Below, one piece after another: positions 33,895 through 43,212 of a DNA stretch of 64,000 nucleotides. The DNA is taken from positions 25,716 to 89,715 of the forward strand of contig JABHYO010000187.1 of the NCBI GenBank assembly GCA_018656865.1, in the 5' to 3' direction. The translations under genes were made by a program, and so were the position numbers. Below the pieces are notes generated by a model. That model was not told the origin of the DNA, did not search any database, and was given only the letters and a program-made list of their open reading frames with translations. Source of the stretch: Gammaproteobacteria bacterium. GTDB lineage: Bacteria > Pseudomonadota > Gammaproteobacteria > Pseudomonadales > Azotimanducaceae. The stretch's first letter is position 1, and each line of letters opens with the position of its first letter.

Positions 33895-34802
33895 TCTTCG
33901 ATGGTCCGGGCAAGATCTATCATTTCGGTCGGATTTTTGAGTGGCGGATCTCCGGATAGGAATCTGGTCAGCGCAAACCTGGCGGCACTGACGCGCTGAA
34001 TCGGGATCAACGCCTGCTTTTCCTCCGACAGCAACGGTCTTACGGATTCATAACCGGAAATCATCGCATCCCGTCGAGGTGTGTGCATCTGGTTGTCCTC
34101 GGTTCTGCACCAGTCGTTGATAGCAATGGCGAGATCCTGAATCAGTAGATCGTGGCAGGCATGGTAAAAGTCGATGACCCCGGTCAGATGGTCGTTGACG
34201 AAGAGTGTGTTGTCGCGGAACAGATCACCGTGTATCAGACCGCTTGGCAGACCGGCAGCACCGATTTCCGCATACTCTTCGATGACTTGGCTGAGCAGCG
34301 AATACTGTGACCCGGAAAGCCGTTCCTTAACGATATCGAGAGTCCCGCGCATCCAGGTGAAGTCATAGGGGTTGTCCCGTGATTCCTCCATGCCGTCGAG
34401 CGCCTTGTGCAGTGAGGCAATAAATTTGCCGAGGATTTCGCAATGATGTTCGTTGACAATTTCCAGGTGAATACCCGGCAGTCGTCTGAAGAGGAATGCG
34501 GGCTTGTCACAAAAAGTAGTGGAGGTCATGCCATCCAGAGTGGTTTCAGGTGCGGCGACCGGCAGCCCAAAGTGACGAAGACGGGAGAGAATCTTGCCAA
34601 AAAAAGGGATCTCGGCAAATGAATGGTCTTCCATGATAGTCAGCACGAATTCGCTGGTCTCGCCATCATTTTCCAGATGAACAAAGTAGTTTGAGTTTTC
34701 GATACCGCCTGCGATCGGGGAGAAAGATGCCAGCCTGCCCTTTCCAAACATCTCCAGATATTGATCGAGAGCTTCTTCTTCAAAGGATGTAAAAGCAGCC
34801 AC
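33882..34802 (-). CDS. thrB: Homoserine kinase (ThrB, APH-fold type)
   Basis: GGIENSNYFVHLE, GLIHGDLFRDNTLFVNDHLTGVIDFYHACHDLLIQDLAIAINDW. Confidence 0.93.
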   Translation of the reverse strand: MAAFTSFEEEALDQYLEMFGKGRLASFSPIAGGIENSNYFVHLENDGETSEFVLTIMEDHSFAEIPFFGKILSRLRHFGLPVAAPETTLDGMTSTTFCDKPAFLFRRLPGIHLEIVNEHHCEILGKFIASLHKALDGMEESRDNPYDFTWMRGTLDIVKERLSGSQYSLLSQVIEEYAEIGAAGLPSGLIHGDLFRDNTLFVNDHLTGVIDFYHACHDLLIQDLAIAINDWCRTEDNQMHTPRRDAMISGYESVRPLLSEEKQALIPIQRVSAARFALTRFLSGDPPLKNPTEMIDLARTIEDHDK

Positions 34803-34816
34803 CTAGTGTCCTGACA

Positions 34817-35134
34817 CTACCACTCGACGATAACCCACTGGGGGTAGAGCTTCCGTTTGTGGTCCAGGCTCTCAAAGTGGGGAGCGCCATCGGCTGGAAC
34901 CAAATAATAGGGTCTGCCCTTTTCCGGCACAATCTTGATCATAGTCAGCACGCCGTTTTGTCGATACTCGTAGATGGTTCGATTTTCACCTTCAATAATT
35001 TCGATCTGATCCTCGTCATACTCGCCAGGGAGCAGCAGTTCCGAGGCGAGGGCGCCACTCAGCCACAGGGTGAGTAGTACTGCGATGCTGCACCGCCATG
35101 GAAAATGGGAGGTGTTCAAAGTATTGTTGATCAT
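34817..35134 (-). CDS. DUF2782 family periplasmic protein
   Basis: Signal peptide, EDQIEIIEGENRTIYEYRQNGVLTMIKIVPEKGRPYYLVPADG; adjacent to thrB and polA. Start (MINNTL) is a guess. Confidence 0.8.
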   Translation of the reverse strand: MINNTLNTSHFPWRCSIAVLLTLWLSGALASELLLPGEYDEDQIEIIEGENRTIYEYRQNGVLTMIKIVPEKGRPYYLVPADGAPHFESLDHKRKLYPQWVIVEW

Positions 35135-35155
35135 ATCGGGTACAGGCTGTAACGA

Positions 35156-37855
35156 ATGAAGAAAGATTATCAACTGGTGCTGATCGACGGGTCATCCTAC
35201 CTGTTTCGTGCCTACCATGCACTTCCGCCGCTGGTCTCATCCAAGGGTCAGCCAACAGGAGCCATTAAGGGTGTGATCAGCATGATCCGCAAATTGATGA
35301 GCGACTATCCGGACAGCCACATCGCGGTTGTCTTTGATGCCAAAGGTAAGACCTTTCGCAACGACATCTACAAGGAGTACAAGGCTAACCGCCCACCTAT
35401 GCCGGATGATCTGCGTAGTCAGATTGAACCGATTCACAACATCGTTCAGAAGATGGGGCTGCCCCTTCTCATCCATGATGGTGTCGAGGCAGATGACGTG
35501 ATTGGTACCCTCGCGAATCAGGCTACGCAGCAGAAGATGGACGTCCTGATTTCAACAGGTGACAAGGATATGGCGCAGTTGGTCTCACCGCACGTCACAC
35601 TGATTAATACGATGAACGATAGTTTTATGGATGAAACCGGTGTGGTCGACAAGTTCGGCGTGCGTAGCGATCAGATCATCGATTACCTGGCGTTGGTGGG
35701 GGACACCTCGGACAACATTCCCGGTGTGCCCAAGTGTGGACCCAAGACGGCGGTTAAATGGCTCAGTCAGTATGAATCACTCGATGGTGTAATGGCGAGT
35801 GCTGAAGAGATTGGTGGCAAGGTTGGTGAAAACCTGAGGGCTTCTCTGGAATTTCTGCCGATGTCTTTTGAGTTAGCGACGATCAAATTGGATGTGTCCC
35901 TGGATTGTGCGGTCGACGAACTGGAAATCGTTGGTTCAGACGACGAGGGGTTACAGCAAATTTTTACCGAGCTGGAGTTTAGACCCTGGGTTACGGAATT
36001 AAGCACTGACGGCGAGACAGGCCAGGAGAAAGTGGGCGATGCTATCGATGTTGACTATGACATTGTTCTGACCGAAGCCGAGTTCGATGGTTGGCTTGAA
36101 ACCCTGAGTGTTGCTGACGTTTTCGCTTTCGATACAGAAACCACCAGTATCGATTATATGGAGGCAAAGATCGTTGGCCTGTCATTCTGTTGTGAATCGG
36201 GTAAAGCAGCTTATGTGCCCCTAACCCATGACTACGATGGTGCACCGGAGCAGCTCGACTTCGATTGGGTTTTGGACAGAATGAAACCTCTGCTGGCGGA
36301 TCCGGCACGGACCATTATCGGCCAGAACCTCAAATACGACATGAACGTTTTAGCCAATTATGGTGTGGAAATTAGCGCGAAAATTCATGACACAATGCTT
36401 GAATCCTATGTGCTGAATTCTGTCGCTTCACGGCACAATATGGATGATCTCGCCCTGAAGTATCTGGGTGTGTCGACCGTTCACTTCGAGGATATCGCCG
36501 GCAAGGGTGCAAAACAGGTCACCTTCAACCAGATCGAGATCGAGAAAGCAGGTCATTACGCCGCAGAGGATGCGGATATCACTTTTCGTCTCCACGAAAC
36601 GCTGTGGCCCAGGCTGCAGGCGGAGTCTGACCTCGCCTCGGTCTATTCGGAAATCGAAATCCCGCTTGTTCCCGTGCTGTCCCGGATCGAAAGAGAGGGC
36701 GTGCTTTTAGATGAAGCGCAGCTCCAAATCCAGAGCAAGGATCTGGAAAAACGGCTGTCGGAGCTGGAGCAGGAAGCTTTCGGTCTTGCGGGAGAGGAAT
36801 TCAATCTTGGTTCCCCCAAACAATTGCAGGCGATATTTTTTGAGAAACTGGGTCTGCCGGTGATCAAGAAGACGCCGAAGGGTCAGCCTTCAACCGCTGA
36901 ACCGGTCCTGCAGGAACTGGCTCTGGATTACCCGCTGCCAAAGGTCATTATGGCGTATCGGGGACTCTCAAAACTCAAGTCGACCTACACCGATCAGTTG
37001 CCTAAACAGATCTCAACGGTTACCGGTCGAATTCATACGTCGTATCACCAGGCAGTTGCGGCAACCGGCCGGCTGTCGAGTACAGATCCGAACCTGCAGA
37101 ATATCCCAATCAGAACTGAAGAGGGGCGTCGTGTTCGTAAAGCCTTCATCGCAGAGCCGGGATACAAGATTATGGCCGCAGACTATTCGCAGATTGAGCT
37201 ACGGATCATGGCACACCTGTCCCAGGACGAAGGCCTTATCCAGGCATTCCGGAATGGCATCGACATCCATAGTGCAACGGCCGCCGAGGTATTTGGAGTA
37301 CCTGTCGAGAGTGTGCCTGATGAGCGTCGCCGCAGTGCCAAAGCAATCAATTTCGGTTTGATCTATGGTATGTCCGCTTTTGGCCTCGCACGTCAACTGA
37401 ATATCCCAAGGGCTGATGCTCAGGATTACATCGATCTCTATTTTGATCGTTATCCCGGTGTCAGGGAATATATGGAGAAAACCAGGGCTCTGGCTGCGGA
37501 ACAGGGATATGTGGAAACCATTTTCGGCAGGCGCCTTTACCTACCGGAAATCAAAGCCAGCAATTTCAACCGCCGTCAGGCGGCGGAGCGAACGGCAATT
37601 AATGCGCCGATGCAGGGCAGCGCGGCGGATATCATCAAACGTGCCATGCTAGAGGTCGATAAGTGGCTTCAGGAAACTGACCTCAGCACTCGCATGACCA
37701 TGCAGGTCCACGACGAGCTGGTGCTTGAGGTACCTGAATCGAACGTTCAGGAGGTGGTTACAGGGGTCGAATCACGGATGTCGGCTGCCGCTGAACTCTC
37801 CATTCCCCTGGTTGTCGAGACCGGTGTCGGTGATAACTGGGATGAAGCGCACTAG
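35156..37855 (+). CDS. polA: DNA polymerase I
   Basis: LVLIDGSSYLFRAYHALPPL, VFAFDTETTSIDYM exo motif, ADYSQIELRIMAHLSQD, MQVHDELVLEVPE. Confidence 0.98.
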   Translation: MKKDYQLVLIDGSSYLFRAYHALPPLVSSKGQPTGAIKGVISMIRKLMSDYPDSHIAVVFDAKGKTFRNDIYKEYKANRPPMPDDLRSQIEPIHNIVQKMGLPLLIHDGVEADDVIGTLANQATQQKMDVLISTGDKDMAQLVSPHVTLINTMNDSFMDETGVVDKFGVRSDQIIDYLALVGDTSDNIPGVPKCGPKTAVKWLSQYESLDGVMASAEEIGGKVGENLRASLEFLPMSFELATIKLDVSLDCAVDELEIVGSDDEGLQQIFTELEFRPWVTELSTDGETGQEKVGDAIDVDYDIVLTEAEFDGWLETLSVADVFAFDTETTSIDYMEAKIVGLSFCCESGKAAYVPLTHDYDGAPEQLDFDWVLDRMKPLLADPARTIIGQNLKYDMNVLANYGVEISAKIHDTMLESYVLNSVASRHNMDDLALKYLGVSTVHFEDIAGKGAKQVTFNQIEIEKAGHYAAEDADITFRLHETLWPRLQAESDLASVYSEIEIPLVPVLSRIEREGVLLDEAQLQIQSKDLEKRLSELEQEAFGLAGEEFNLGSPKQLQAIFFEKLGLPVIKKTPKGQPSTAEPVLQELALDYPLPKVIMAYRGLSKLKSTYTDQLPKQISTVTGRIHTSYHQAVAATGRLSSTDPNLQNIPIRTEEGRRVRKAFIAEPGYKIMAADYSQIELRIMAHLSQDEGLIQAFRNGIDIHSATAAEVFGVPVESVPDERRRSAKAINFGLIYGMSAFGLARQLNIPRADAQDYIDLYFDRYPGVREYMEKTRALAAEQGYVETIFGRRLYLPEIKASNFNRRQAAERTAINAPMQGSAADIIKRAMLEVDKWLQETDLSTRMTMQVHDELVLEVPESNVQEVVTGVESRMSAAAELSIPLVVETGVGDNWDEAH

Positions 37856-37892
37856 TTCATTTTCATCCGAACCCCCCATCAACCAGTAGTGT

Positions 37893-38023
37893 CCGCCGAT
37901 ATTGACGAGTGAGCACTCGTCGCACCGGCGTAAACGGAACGCCGCCCGACCCATCCATGGGGCCTGACTTTCGGCCGTCCAGGCCTCGAGCCTGCGTCAA
38001 GTGCTCACTCGTCAACTTCGGCT
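37893..38023. repeat. Structured intergenic hairpin element, copy A
   Basis: Perfect 16-bp inverted repeat TTGACGAGTGAGCACT (37902-37917) / AGTGCTCACTCGTCAA (38000-38015), outer GCCGA/TCGGC pairing, loop GGGGCCTGACTTTCGGCCGTCCAGGCCTCGAGCCTGCGTCA shared with copy B at 51689-51806. Confidence 0.93.
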
Positions 38024-38111
38024 ACATGCGTGACGATCGGCAACTCCGGGGGAGAACTAGCTCGTGATGACCGCGAGAAAAAATGAAGAAAGTTTCACTA
38101 TTTATCTGTGA

Positions 38112-38138
38112 ACTTTGGCCGGATTGACCAGTCCTAGT
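38112..38138 (+). promoter_or_regulatory. Candidate sigmaE/AlgU-type promoter of the polA-engB intergenic sRNA
   Basis: GAACTT (38112-38117), 16 nt, TCCTA (38134-38138): matches the AlgU consensus GAACTT-N16/17-TCnnA. Confidence 0.6.
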
Positions 38139-38144
38139 ATGTGT

Positions 38145-38272
38145 ACGATGGATATTACCCTTGTATTGGGTAGTGTTTTTTAGCAGCAACTTCGGTGATT
38201 TTCTCCCCCAAAAAAACCGAAGCTCGGGTCCTGGTCACACCTCCCCAACGATGACCAGGGCCCTTCTTTTTT
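38145..38272 (+). ncRNA. Candidate trans-acting sRNA at the Spot 42/ErsA locus (polA-engB)
   Basis: Promoter match upstream; hairpins TACCC/GGGTA, CTTCGGT(gattttctcccccaaaaaa)ACCGAAG and a terminator hairpin with T-tract; C-rich loops CTCCCCC and CCTCCCC. The 5' end is inferred. Confidence 0.6.
38226..38272 (+). terminator. Rho-independent terminator of the candidate sRNA
   Basis: GGGTCCTGGTCA (38226-38237) / TGACCAGGGCCC (38252-38263), 12-bp stem with one G-U, followed by TTCTTTTTT. Confidence 0.88.
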
Positions 38273-38275
38273 GCA

Positions 38276-38908
38276 TCAGGAAAACCAGTCGGTAATTCTC
38301 GTTTCCAATTCTTCCAGGCCCAGTCTTTTTGTTGCGGAAAAAACCTGGATGGTGATTTCATCCGGCAGGTCTCTTTTGACCGACAGAAGTTGATTCTGCT
38401 GCCCTCCGCGCTTCATCTTGTCCGCCTTGGTGAGAAGAATGTGCAGAGGCAATCCAGCTTCGATGCACCAGTTGATCGTCATTTCGTCGAATTCTTTCAT
38501 AGGATGGCGAATATCGACCATCAGGACCATCCCCCTGAGACAGAGTCTGCCTCGGAGGTAGTCATCCAGATGTTTGTGCCAGTGATCCTTGACCGCCATG
38601 GGTACTTTGGCATAGCCATAGCCGGGTAAATCGACAAGTCGGGTTGATTCCGTAATCTCGAAGAAATTGATCAGCTGAGTTCGACCGGGAGTCTTGCTGG
38701 TCCGCGCCAGGCTTTTCTGTCGGGTCAGCGTGTTGATGGCGCTGGATTTACCTGCATTTGATCTTCCACAGAATGCCACTTCGGCACCGGAGTCCGGAGG
38801 ACACTCTGAGAGGGCCGAGGCGCTCACGAGAAAACTGGCATTATTCAGGCAGAGAGGCATTTTCCGGCACCTTTGGTATATAATTCGCTCTGCAATGAGA
38901 GAGAGCAT
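38276..38908 (-). CDS. engB: Ribosome biogenesis GTPase EngB/YsxC
   Basis: [65 protein letters not shown]. Start uncertain within the N-terminal ~17 residues. Confidence 0.96.
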   Translation of the reverse strand: MLSLIAERIIYQRCRKMPLCLNNASFLVSASALSECPPDSGAEVAFCGRSNAGKSSAINTLTRQKSLARTSKTPGRTQLINFFEITESTRLVDLPGYGYAKVPMAVKDHWHKHLDDYLRGRLCLRGMVLMVDIRHPMKEFDEMTINWCIEAGLPLHILLTKADKMKRGGQQNQLLSVKRDLPDEITIQVFSATKRLGLEELETRITDWFS

Positions 38909-39001
38909 CCGGCTAAGTATTCGTTACTCTGGCACTCGTTCCTAGTAGAGGTCAAGGCGATGAGAGCATTTCTGCTGGTCGGATCTTAAGAAGCAGGTAA
39001 T

Positions 39002-39619
39002 ATGAAAAACATCTTACGAATTCGTATGTTCGTTGTCGTGGGCGTCCTATTGGTATGCCAGTTGGCACACGCTACGAGCGATGCCAAGGCAGGAGCAGCC
39101 AAGGCGACGACCTGTGTCGCCTGTCATGGTGAGACGGGCAACAGCCCTGCAGGCGCTTTCCCCAACATCGCCGGACAGAGCGTTCAATACCTGCTCAAGC
39201 AGCTGATCGACATCAAGAGTGGTGTAAGGCCCGTACCGACCATGGTCGGACAGCTCGATGCTTTCTCGGAAGATGATCTGGAAGATATTGCGGCACATTT
39301 CGCCAGTCAGGAGCGTGCCTACGGGGCCGCAGAAGCGGACAAGGTTGAGTTAGGCGAAGCGATATACCGATTTGGTATCCCCCGGAAGCAGGTTTCTGCT
39401 TGCAGCGGTTGTCATTCGCCAAAAGGGTTAGGCAACGGCCCGGCAAAATTCCCGGCAATTGCCGGTCAGTGGCCGGAATATACGATTGCCCAGTTGAAGG
39501 CATTCCAATCTGGCAAGCGTCATAATGACGGCGATACCAAAATGATGCAGACCATCGCCATGGATTTGAACGAAAAGGAGATGGCAGCGGTCGCATCCTA
39601 TGTGTACGGGCTGAAATAG
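39002..39619 (+). CDS. Cytochrome c4 (diheme)
   Basis: Signal peptide; two CxxCH motifs (CVACH, CSGCH); repeat of PNIAGQ/PAIAGQ. Confidence 0.94.
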   Translation: MKNILRIRMFVVVGVLLVCQLAHATSDAKAGAAKATTCVACHGETGNSPAGAFPNIAGQSVQYLLKQLIDIKSGVRPVPTMVGQLDAFSEDDLEDIAAHFASQERAYGAAEADKVELGEAIYRFGIPRKQVSACSGCHSPKGLGNGPAKFPAIAGQWPEYTIAQLKAFQSGKRHNDGDTKMMQTIAMDLNEKEMAAVASYVYGLK

Positions 39620-39640
39620 TTGGATATTTTGGGGTGGTCA

Positions 39641-39664
39641 AAGGGCGGTTTTCCGCCCTTTTTT
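39641..39664 (+). terminator. Rho-independent terminator after cytochrome c4
   Basis: AAGGGCGG TTTT CCGCCCTT TTTT. Confidence 0.92.
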
Positions 39665-39720
39665 GTGATTGAATTGAACTGATGCCGTCAACTAACGGTC
39701 AAACACGGAACGATGGAGAT

Positions 39721-40389
39721 ATGTCAATGGTTCGACGAATTGTCGCACTTTTTGTAATGGTGTTGTTGTCTGCGGCAGCCCATGCAGAAGGCTTTCAGTA
39801 CGAGGAAGGTACTCACTTCGCCAAGTTGGAAGTGCCGGTCAAGACTCGCGACCCTGAGGTTGTGGAGGTGACTGAGTACTTTTCATACGGATGCCCTCAC
39901 TGTTATCGCCTGGAACCTCTTGTTGCCCGATGGAAGGAGGATCTGTCTCCTGACATTGAATTCAATCGAACACCTGCAATTTGGAAGGTGTCTGGCTACG
40001 AACTTTACGCGCGAACTTACTATACCGCCAAGGCACTTGGGGTGCTGGAACAGATTCATGGTCCCCTCTTTAATGCCATTCATGGTGAGCGACGTCGCCT
40101 GCTTGATTTGGAAAGCATGGCAGGGTTCATGGCAGCTCATGGTGTAGATTCTGAAAAATTCACCAAGACGTTTAACGATTCATTTGGGGTCAAGGCCATG
40201 TATCAACAGGCGATTGCCCGGCAGCGTGTTTATCGCGCAAGTGGTGTCCCGGCAATTGTTGTTAACGGCAAGTACAGGATTGAAGCCGCCATGGTGGATA
40301 ACAGCAACGCTAATATGCTCAAGGTAGCGACCTTTCTGATTGATCGAGAGAAAAGACTTCTGAGTGATGAGGGCGAAGACGACGAGTAG
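39721..40389 (+). CDS. dsbA: Thiol:disulfide interchange protein DsbA
   Basis: Signal peptide, EYFSYGCPHCYRLEP (CPHC active site), SGVPAIVVNGKYRI. Confidence 0.95.
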   Translation: MSMVRRIVALFVMVLLSAAAHAEGFQYEEGTHFAKLEVPVKTRDPEVVEVTEYFSYGCPHCYRLEPLVARWKEDLSPDIEFNRTPAIWKVSGYELYARTYYTAKALGVLEQIHGPLFNAIHGERRRLLDLESMAGFMAAHGVDSEKFTKTFNDSFGVKAMYQQAIARQRVYRASGVPAIVVNGKYRIEAAMVDNSNANMLKVATFLIDREKRLLSDEGEDDE

Positions 40390-40393
40390 TCTT

Positions 40394-40762
40394 CTAAGAA
40401 AAGTCTCCGATGCCGGGATCTCTGCCGGTGGCACCTGCGGGTGATGGCGGCATCACCCGTTGCGATGTATTTTCGTCGCGGGAGATGTCCACTCGCTTTC
40501 TCAGTTCTTTGCCGGGTTTGAAGTGGGGCACAAATTTACCGGGTTTGTGAATACCGACTTCTCCGGTTTTCGGATTTCGGACCGTACGCGGTTTTCGAAA
40601 GTGATTGGAGAAGGTCCCGAAACCACGGATCTCAATACGACCACCCGATGCCAGGTTTTCAGACATGATCTCGATAAGCGTATGTACCGCTAGATCAACG
40701 TCTCTGCTCGACAGCTGATCCAGCTTGTCTGACATTCGTTTAATGAGTTCAGATTTGTTCAT
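40394..40762 (-). CDS. ihfB: Integration host factor beta subunit (IhfB-like)
   Basis: [68 protein letters not shown]. Confidence 0.9.
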   Translation of the reverse strand: MNKSELIKRMSDKLDQLSSRDVDLAVHTLIEIMSENLASGGRIEIRGFGTFSNHFRKPRTVRNPKTGEVGIHKPGKFVPHFKPGKELRKRVDISRDENTSQRVMPPSPAGATGRDPGIGDFS

Positions 40763-41070
40763 TTCTCAATCCGTGGCGGACCTGTAAACATATTACTAAA
40801 ATAATTATACAATTCAATATGTTATGGAGAATAACTAAAGTATTTGGTTAGTTTTTGCTCGAAAAAGCCTGTTTTCGAGGCAATTATTGAGACTAATCAC
40901 GACTAACCCCTTTAAATCAATAGCTTACACGAAATTTGGAATCACGGTTTAAGTATTCTCCGATATTAGCGAAGACTTCGGGACACTGCGGATTGAATAG
41001 AATCAGGCTTTCCATTAAAATTCGCCATGGCGCGATACACCTTGATCTGTACTTCGAATCTACCTCACAC

Positions 41071-41088
41071 AGTAAGTGATCACTTACT
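41071..41088. promoter_or_regulatory. Perfect 18-bp palindrome upstream of the IMPDH gene
   Basis: AGTAAGTGATCACTTACT, 94 bp before the ATG at 41182. Confidence 0.6.
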
Positions 41089-41181
41089 TTCGATTGTGCC
41101 AAAAAATCCCTATATATCGACTTTTTGCGGACTGCTGAATAAAGCAATACCGCGCAACTATCCGTCAACCTGGAGGAATGA

Positions 41182-42717
41182 ATGGCGACAATTCTAGAAG
41201 GTGTTTCCCGAACATTTGCAGAGTATCTGCTGTTACCGAGACTGACACGCAAGGATCAACGACCTGAACAGGTCGATCTGTCAACACCCCTTTCGGCGGT
41301 TGAGCCGAATCAGTTGCCTCGCTTCAAGATCAATACACCGGTTGTTTCTGCAGCGATGCAATCCGTATCAGGATCTAAACTTGCCATTTCTCTGGCGAGG
41401 CAGGGCGGTCTCGGTTTTATCTATTGTTCTCAGGAGATAGAGACTCAGGCAGAGATGGTCCACCAGGTGAAAGCGCACAAGGCAGGGTTCGTCTCCAGTG
41501 ACACCAATACCACGGCGAACAAAACTCTGCATGACGTGATTGAACTGATGCGACAAACCGGCCATTCAACGGTACCGGTCACTGACGACGGCAGCGGACA
41601 CGGTAAGTTGATTGGTCTTATTACCGATCAGGACTTCTGGGTGCATGAGGATGATCTCGACAACCCTGTCAGTAGGCATATGACACCGATTTCGGATGTG
41701 ATCTATGGAGAAGAGGGGCTGACCCTCCGAGAAGCCAACCGTCTGTTGCACAAGCACAAGAAAAAGTGCCTGCCGATTCTGAACGGTGAAGGCCATCTGA
41801 CCTCGTTGGTATTCAAAAAAGACTATGAAGATCATATGCGTCACCCCCTTGAATTGCTGGATGAATCGAAGCGCCTTTGTGTTGGTGCCGCCATTAACAC
41901 TCATGACTACAAGACCCGGGCTCCGGTGTTAATCGAAGCGGGTGCGGACGCACTTTGTTTCGATTCCTCTGATGGCTTTACCGAGTTCCAGAAGGAAGGA
42001 ATTGATTGGCTTCGTAAGGAATTCGGCAATGGTGTCGTTATCGGTGGTGGTAACGTCGTCTCGGCCGAAGGTTTTGACTATCTGGTAGAAGAAGGCGGCG
42101 TCGACTTTATCAAAGTGGGTATGGGTGGCGGTTCCATCTGTATCACCCGTGAACAGAAAGGAATCGGTCGGGGTCAGGCGTCTGCTTTACTGGATGTCGT
42201 ACAGCGACGCGACAGCTATTTTGAAGAAACCGGGCGATATATCCCGATCTGTTCCGATGGGGGGCTTGCCAATGATACGCAGATCGTCGTCGCACTGGCC
42301 ATGGGTGCGGATTTCGTCATGATGGGTCGCTATTTCGCCATGACAGAGGAAAGCCCGACTCCGAAAACATCCATAAACGGTCAGATGTACAAGCCATACT
42401 GGGGTGAAGGTACAAGGCGTGCCCAGAACTGGCAGCGCTATGCCGAAGATATGTCTACGCGGGAAATGGTTTTTGAAGAAGGTGTTGATGCCTATGTACC
42501 GCTGGTAGGTTCACTGGCCGATGTACTCGGTACAACCCTTTATAAACTGCGTTCCACTATGGTCAATATCGGTTCAGACAGCCTGTCAGAGTTCCGGGAT
42601 CAGGCAACGCTAACGCTGGTGTCTGAACAGTCCGTTGTTGAGGCAGGTACATCGACTGTCTTCCAGTTCACGACCAATCGTGACTTCGAGGAAACAAGCT
42701 GGGGTGATAAAGGCTAG
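41182..42717 (+). CDS. IMP dehydrogenase, atypical subgroup with CBS domains
   Basis: TPVVSAAMQSVSGSKLAISLARQGGLGFIY, two CBS segments, ADALCFDSSDG, VKVGMGGGSICITREQKGIGRGQ, DGGLANDTQIVVALAMGADFVMMGRYFA. Confidence 0.9.
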   Translation: MATILEGVSRTFAEYLLLPRLTRKDQRPEQVDLSTPLSAVEPNQLPRFKINTPVVSAAMQSVSGSKLAISLARQGGLGFIYCSQEIETQAEMVHQVKAHKAGFVSSDTNTTANKTLHDVIELMRQTGHSTVPVTDDGSGHGKLIGLITDQDFWVHEDDLDNPVSRHMTPISDVIYGEEGLTLREANRLLHKHKKKCLPILNGEGHLTSLVFKKDYEDHMRHPLELLDESKRLCVGAAINTHDYKTRAPVLIEAGADALCFDSSDGFTEFQKEGIDWLRKEFGNGVVIGGGNVVSAEGFDYLVEEGGVDFIKVGMGGGSICITREQKGIGRGQASALLDVVQRRDSYFEETGRYIPICSDGGLANDTQIVVALAMGADFVMMGRYFAMTEESPTPKTSINGQMYKPYWGEGTRRAQNWQRYAEDMSTREMVFEEGVDAYVPLVGSLADVLGTTLYKLRSTMVNIGSDSLSEFRDQATLTLVSEQSVVEAGTSTVFQFTTNRDFEETSWGDKG

Positions 42718-42798
42718 CGCAGAGCGATAGTGAAATTGAGTTAGTCGAAAAGGTTTGCTTCGGTATAATGGCGCCGGATTTTTTTGTGAGAGAGAGAA

Positions 42799-43209
42799 AT
42801 GAGCAAATTTAAATTAGCGATAATCCTGGCGAGCCTGATCATGGCCGACTCCGCCTTGGCGGGAGAAAAAGAGATCGCCGAGCGCATCAGAAAGGTCGGT
42901 GATGTCTGCATCGAAGGTGAGGACTGCGGTCAGGCAGCCACACCGATGACTATTGCTGCCACTGGTGGCAGCGTTGAGGACAACTACAACAAAAGCTGTG
43001 CTACCTGTCACAATGCCGGTATCGCTGGTGCACCAAAGATGGGTGATGCCGCAGACTGGGAATCAAGAATTGGCAAGGGAATGGATACTCTTTATAACAG
43101 CGCAATTAATGGAATGCCTCCGGCTATGCCACAGAAAGGAATGTGTTTCAGTTGCAGCGATGAGGATCTTAAGGCACTGGTCGACTACATGGTGGAAAGT
43201 GTCCACTAA
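42799..43209 (+). CDS. Cytochrome c5 family protein
   Basis: Signal peptide, YNKSCATCHNAGIAGAPKMGD, MPQKGMCFSCSDEDLKALVDYMV. Confidence 0.92.
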   Translation: MSKFKLAIILASLIMADSALAGEKEIAERIRKVGDVCIEGEDCGQAATPMTIAATGGSVEDNYNKSCATCHNAGIAGAPKMGDAADWESRIGKGMDTLYNSAINGMPPAMPQKGMCFSCSDEDLKALVDYMVESVH

Positions 43210-43212
43210 GCG

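Noticed and set aside
37893-38023. Integron attC site interpretation of the long imperfect hairpins
   Set aside because: No GTTRRRY/RYYYAAC core pairs, no integron integrase and no cassette array; both copies sit between housekeeping genes.
40917-41252. 111-aa minus-strand ORF in the ihfB-IMPDH spacer
   Set aside because: Overlaps the IMPDH start and the palindrome, composition not convincingly protein-like, no known motif. Could be a gene remnant but I cannot support it.
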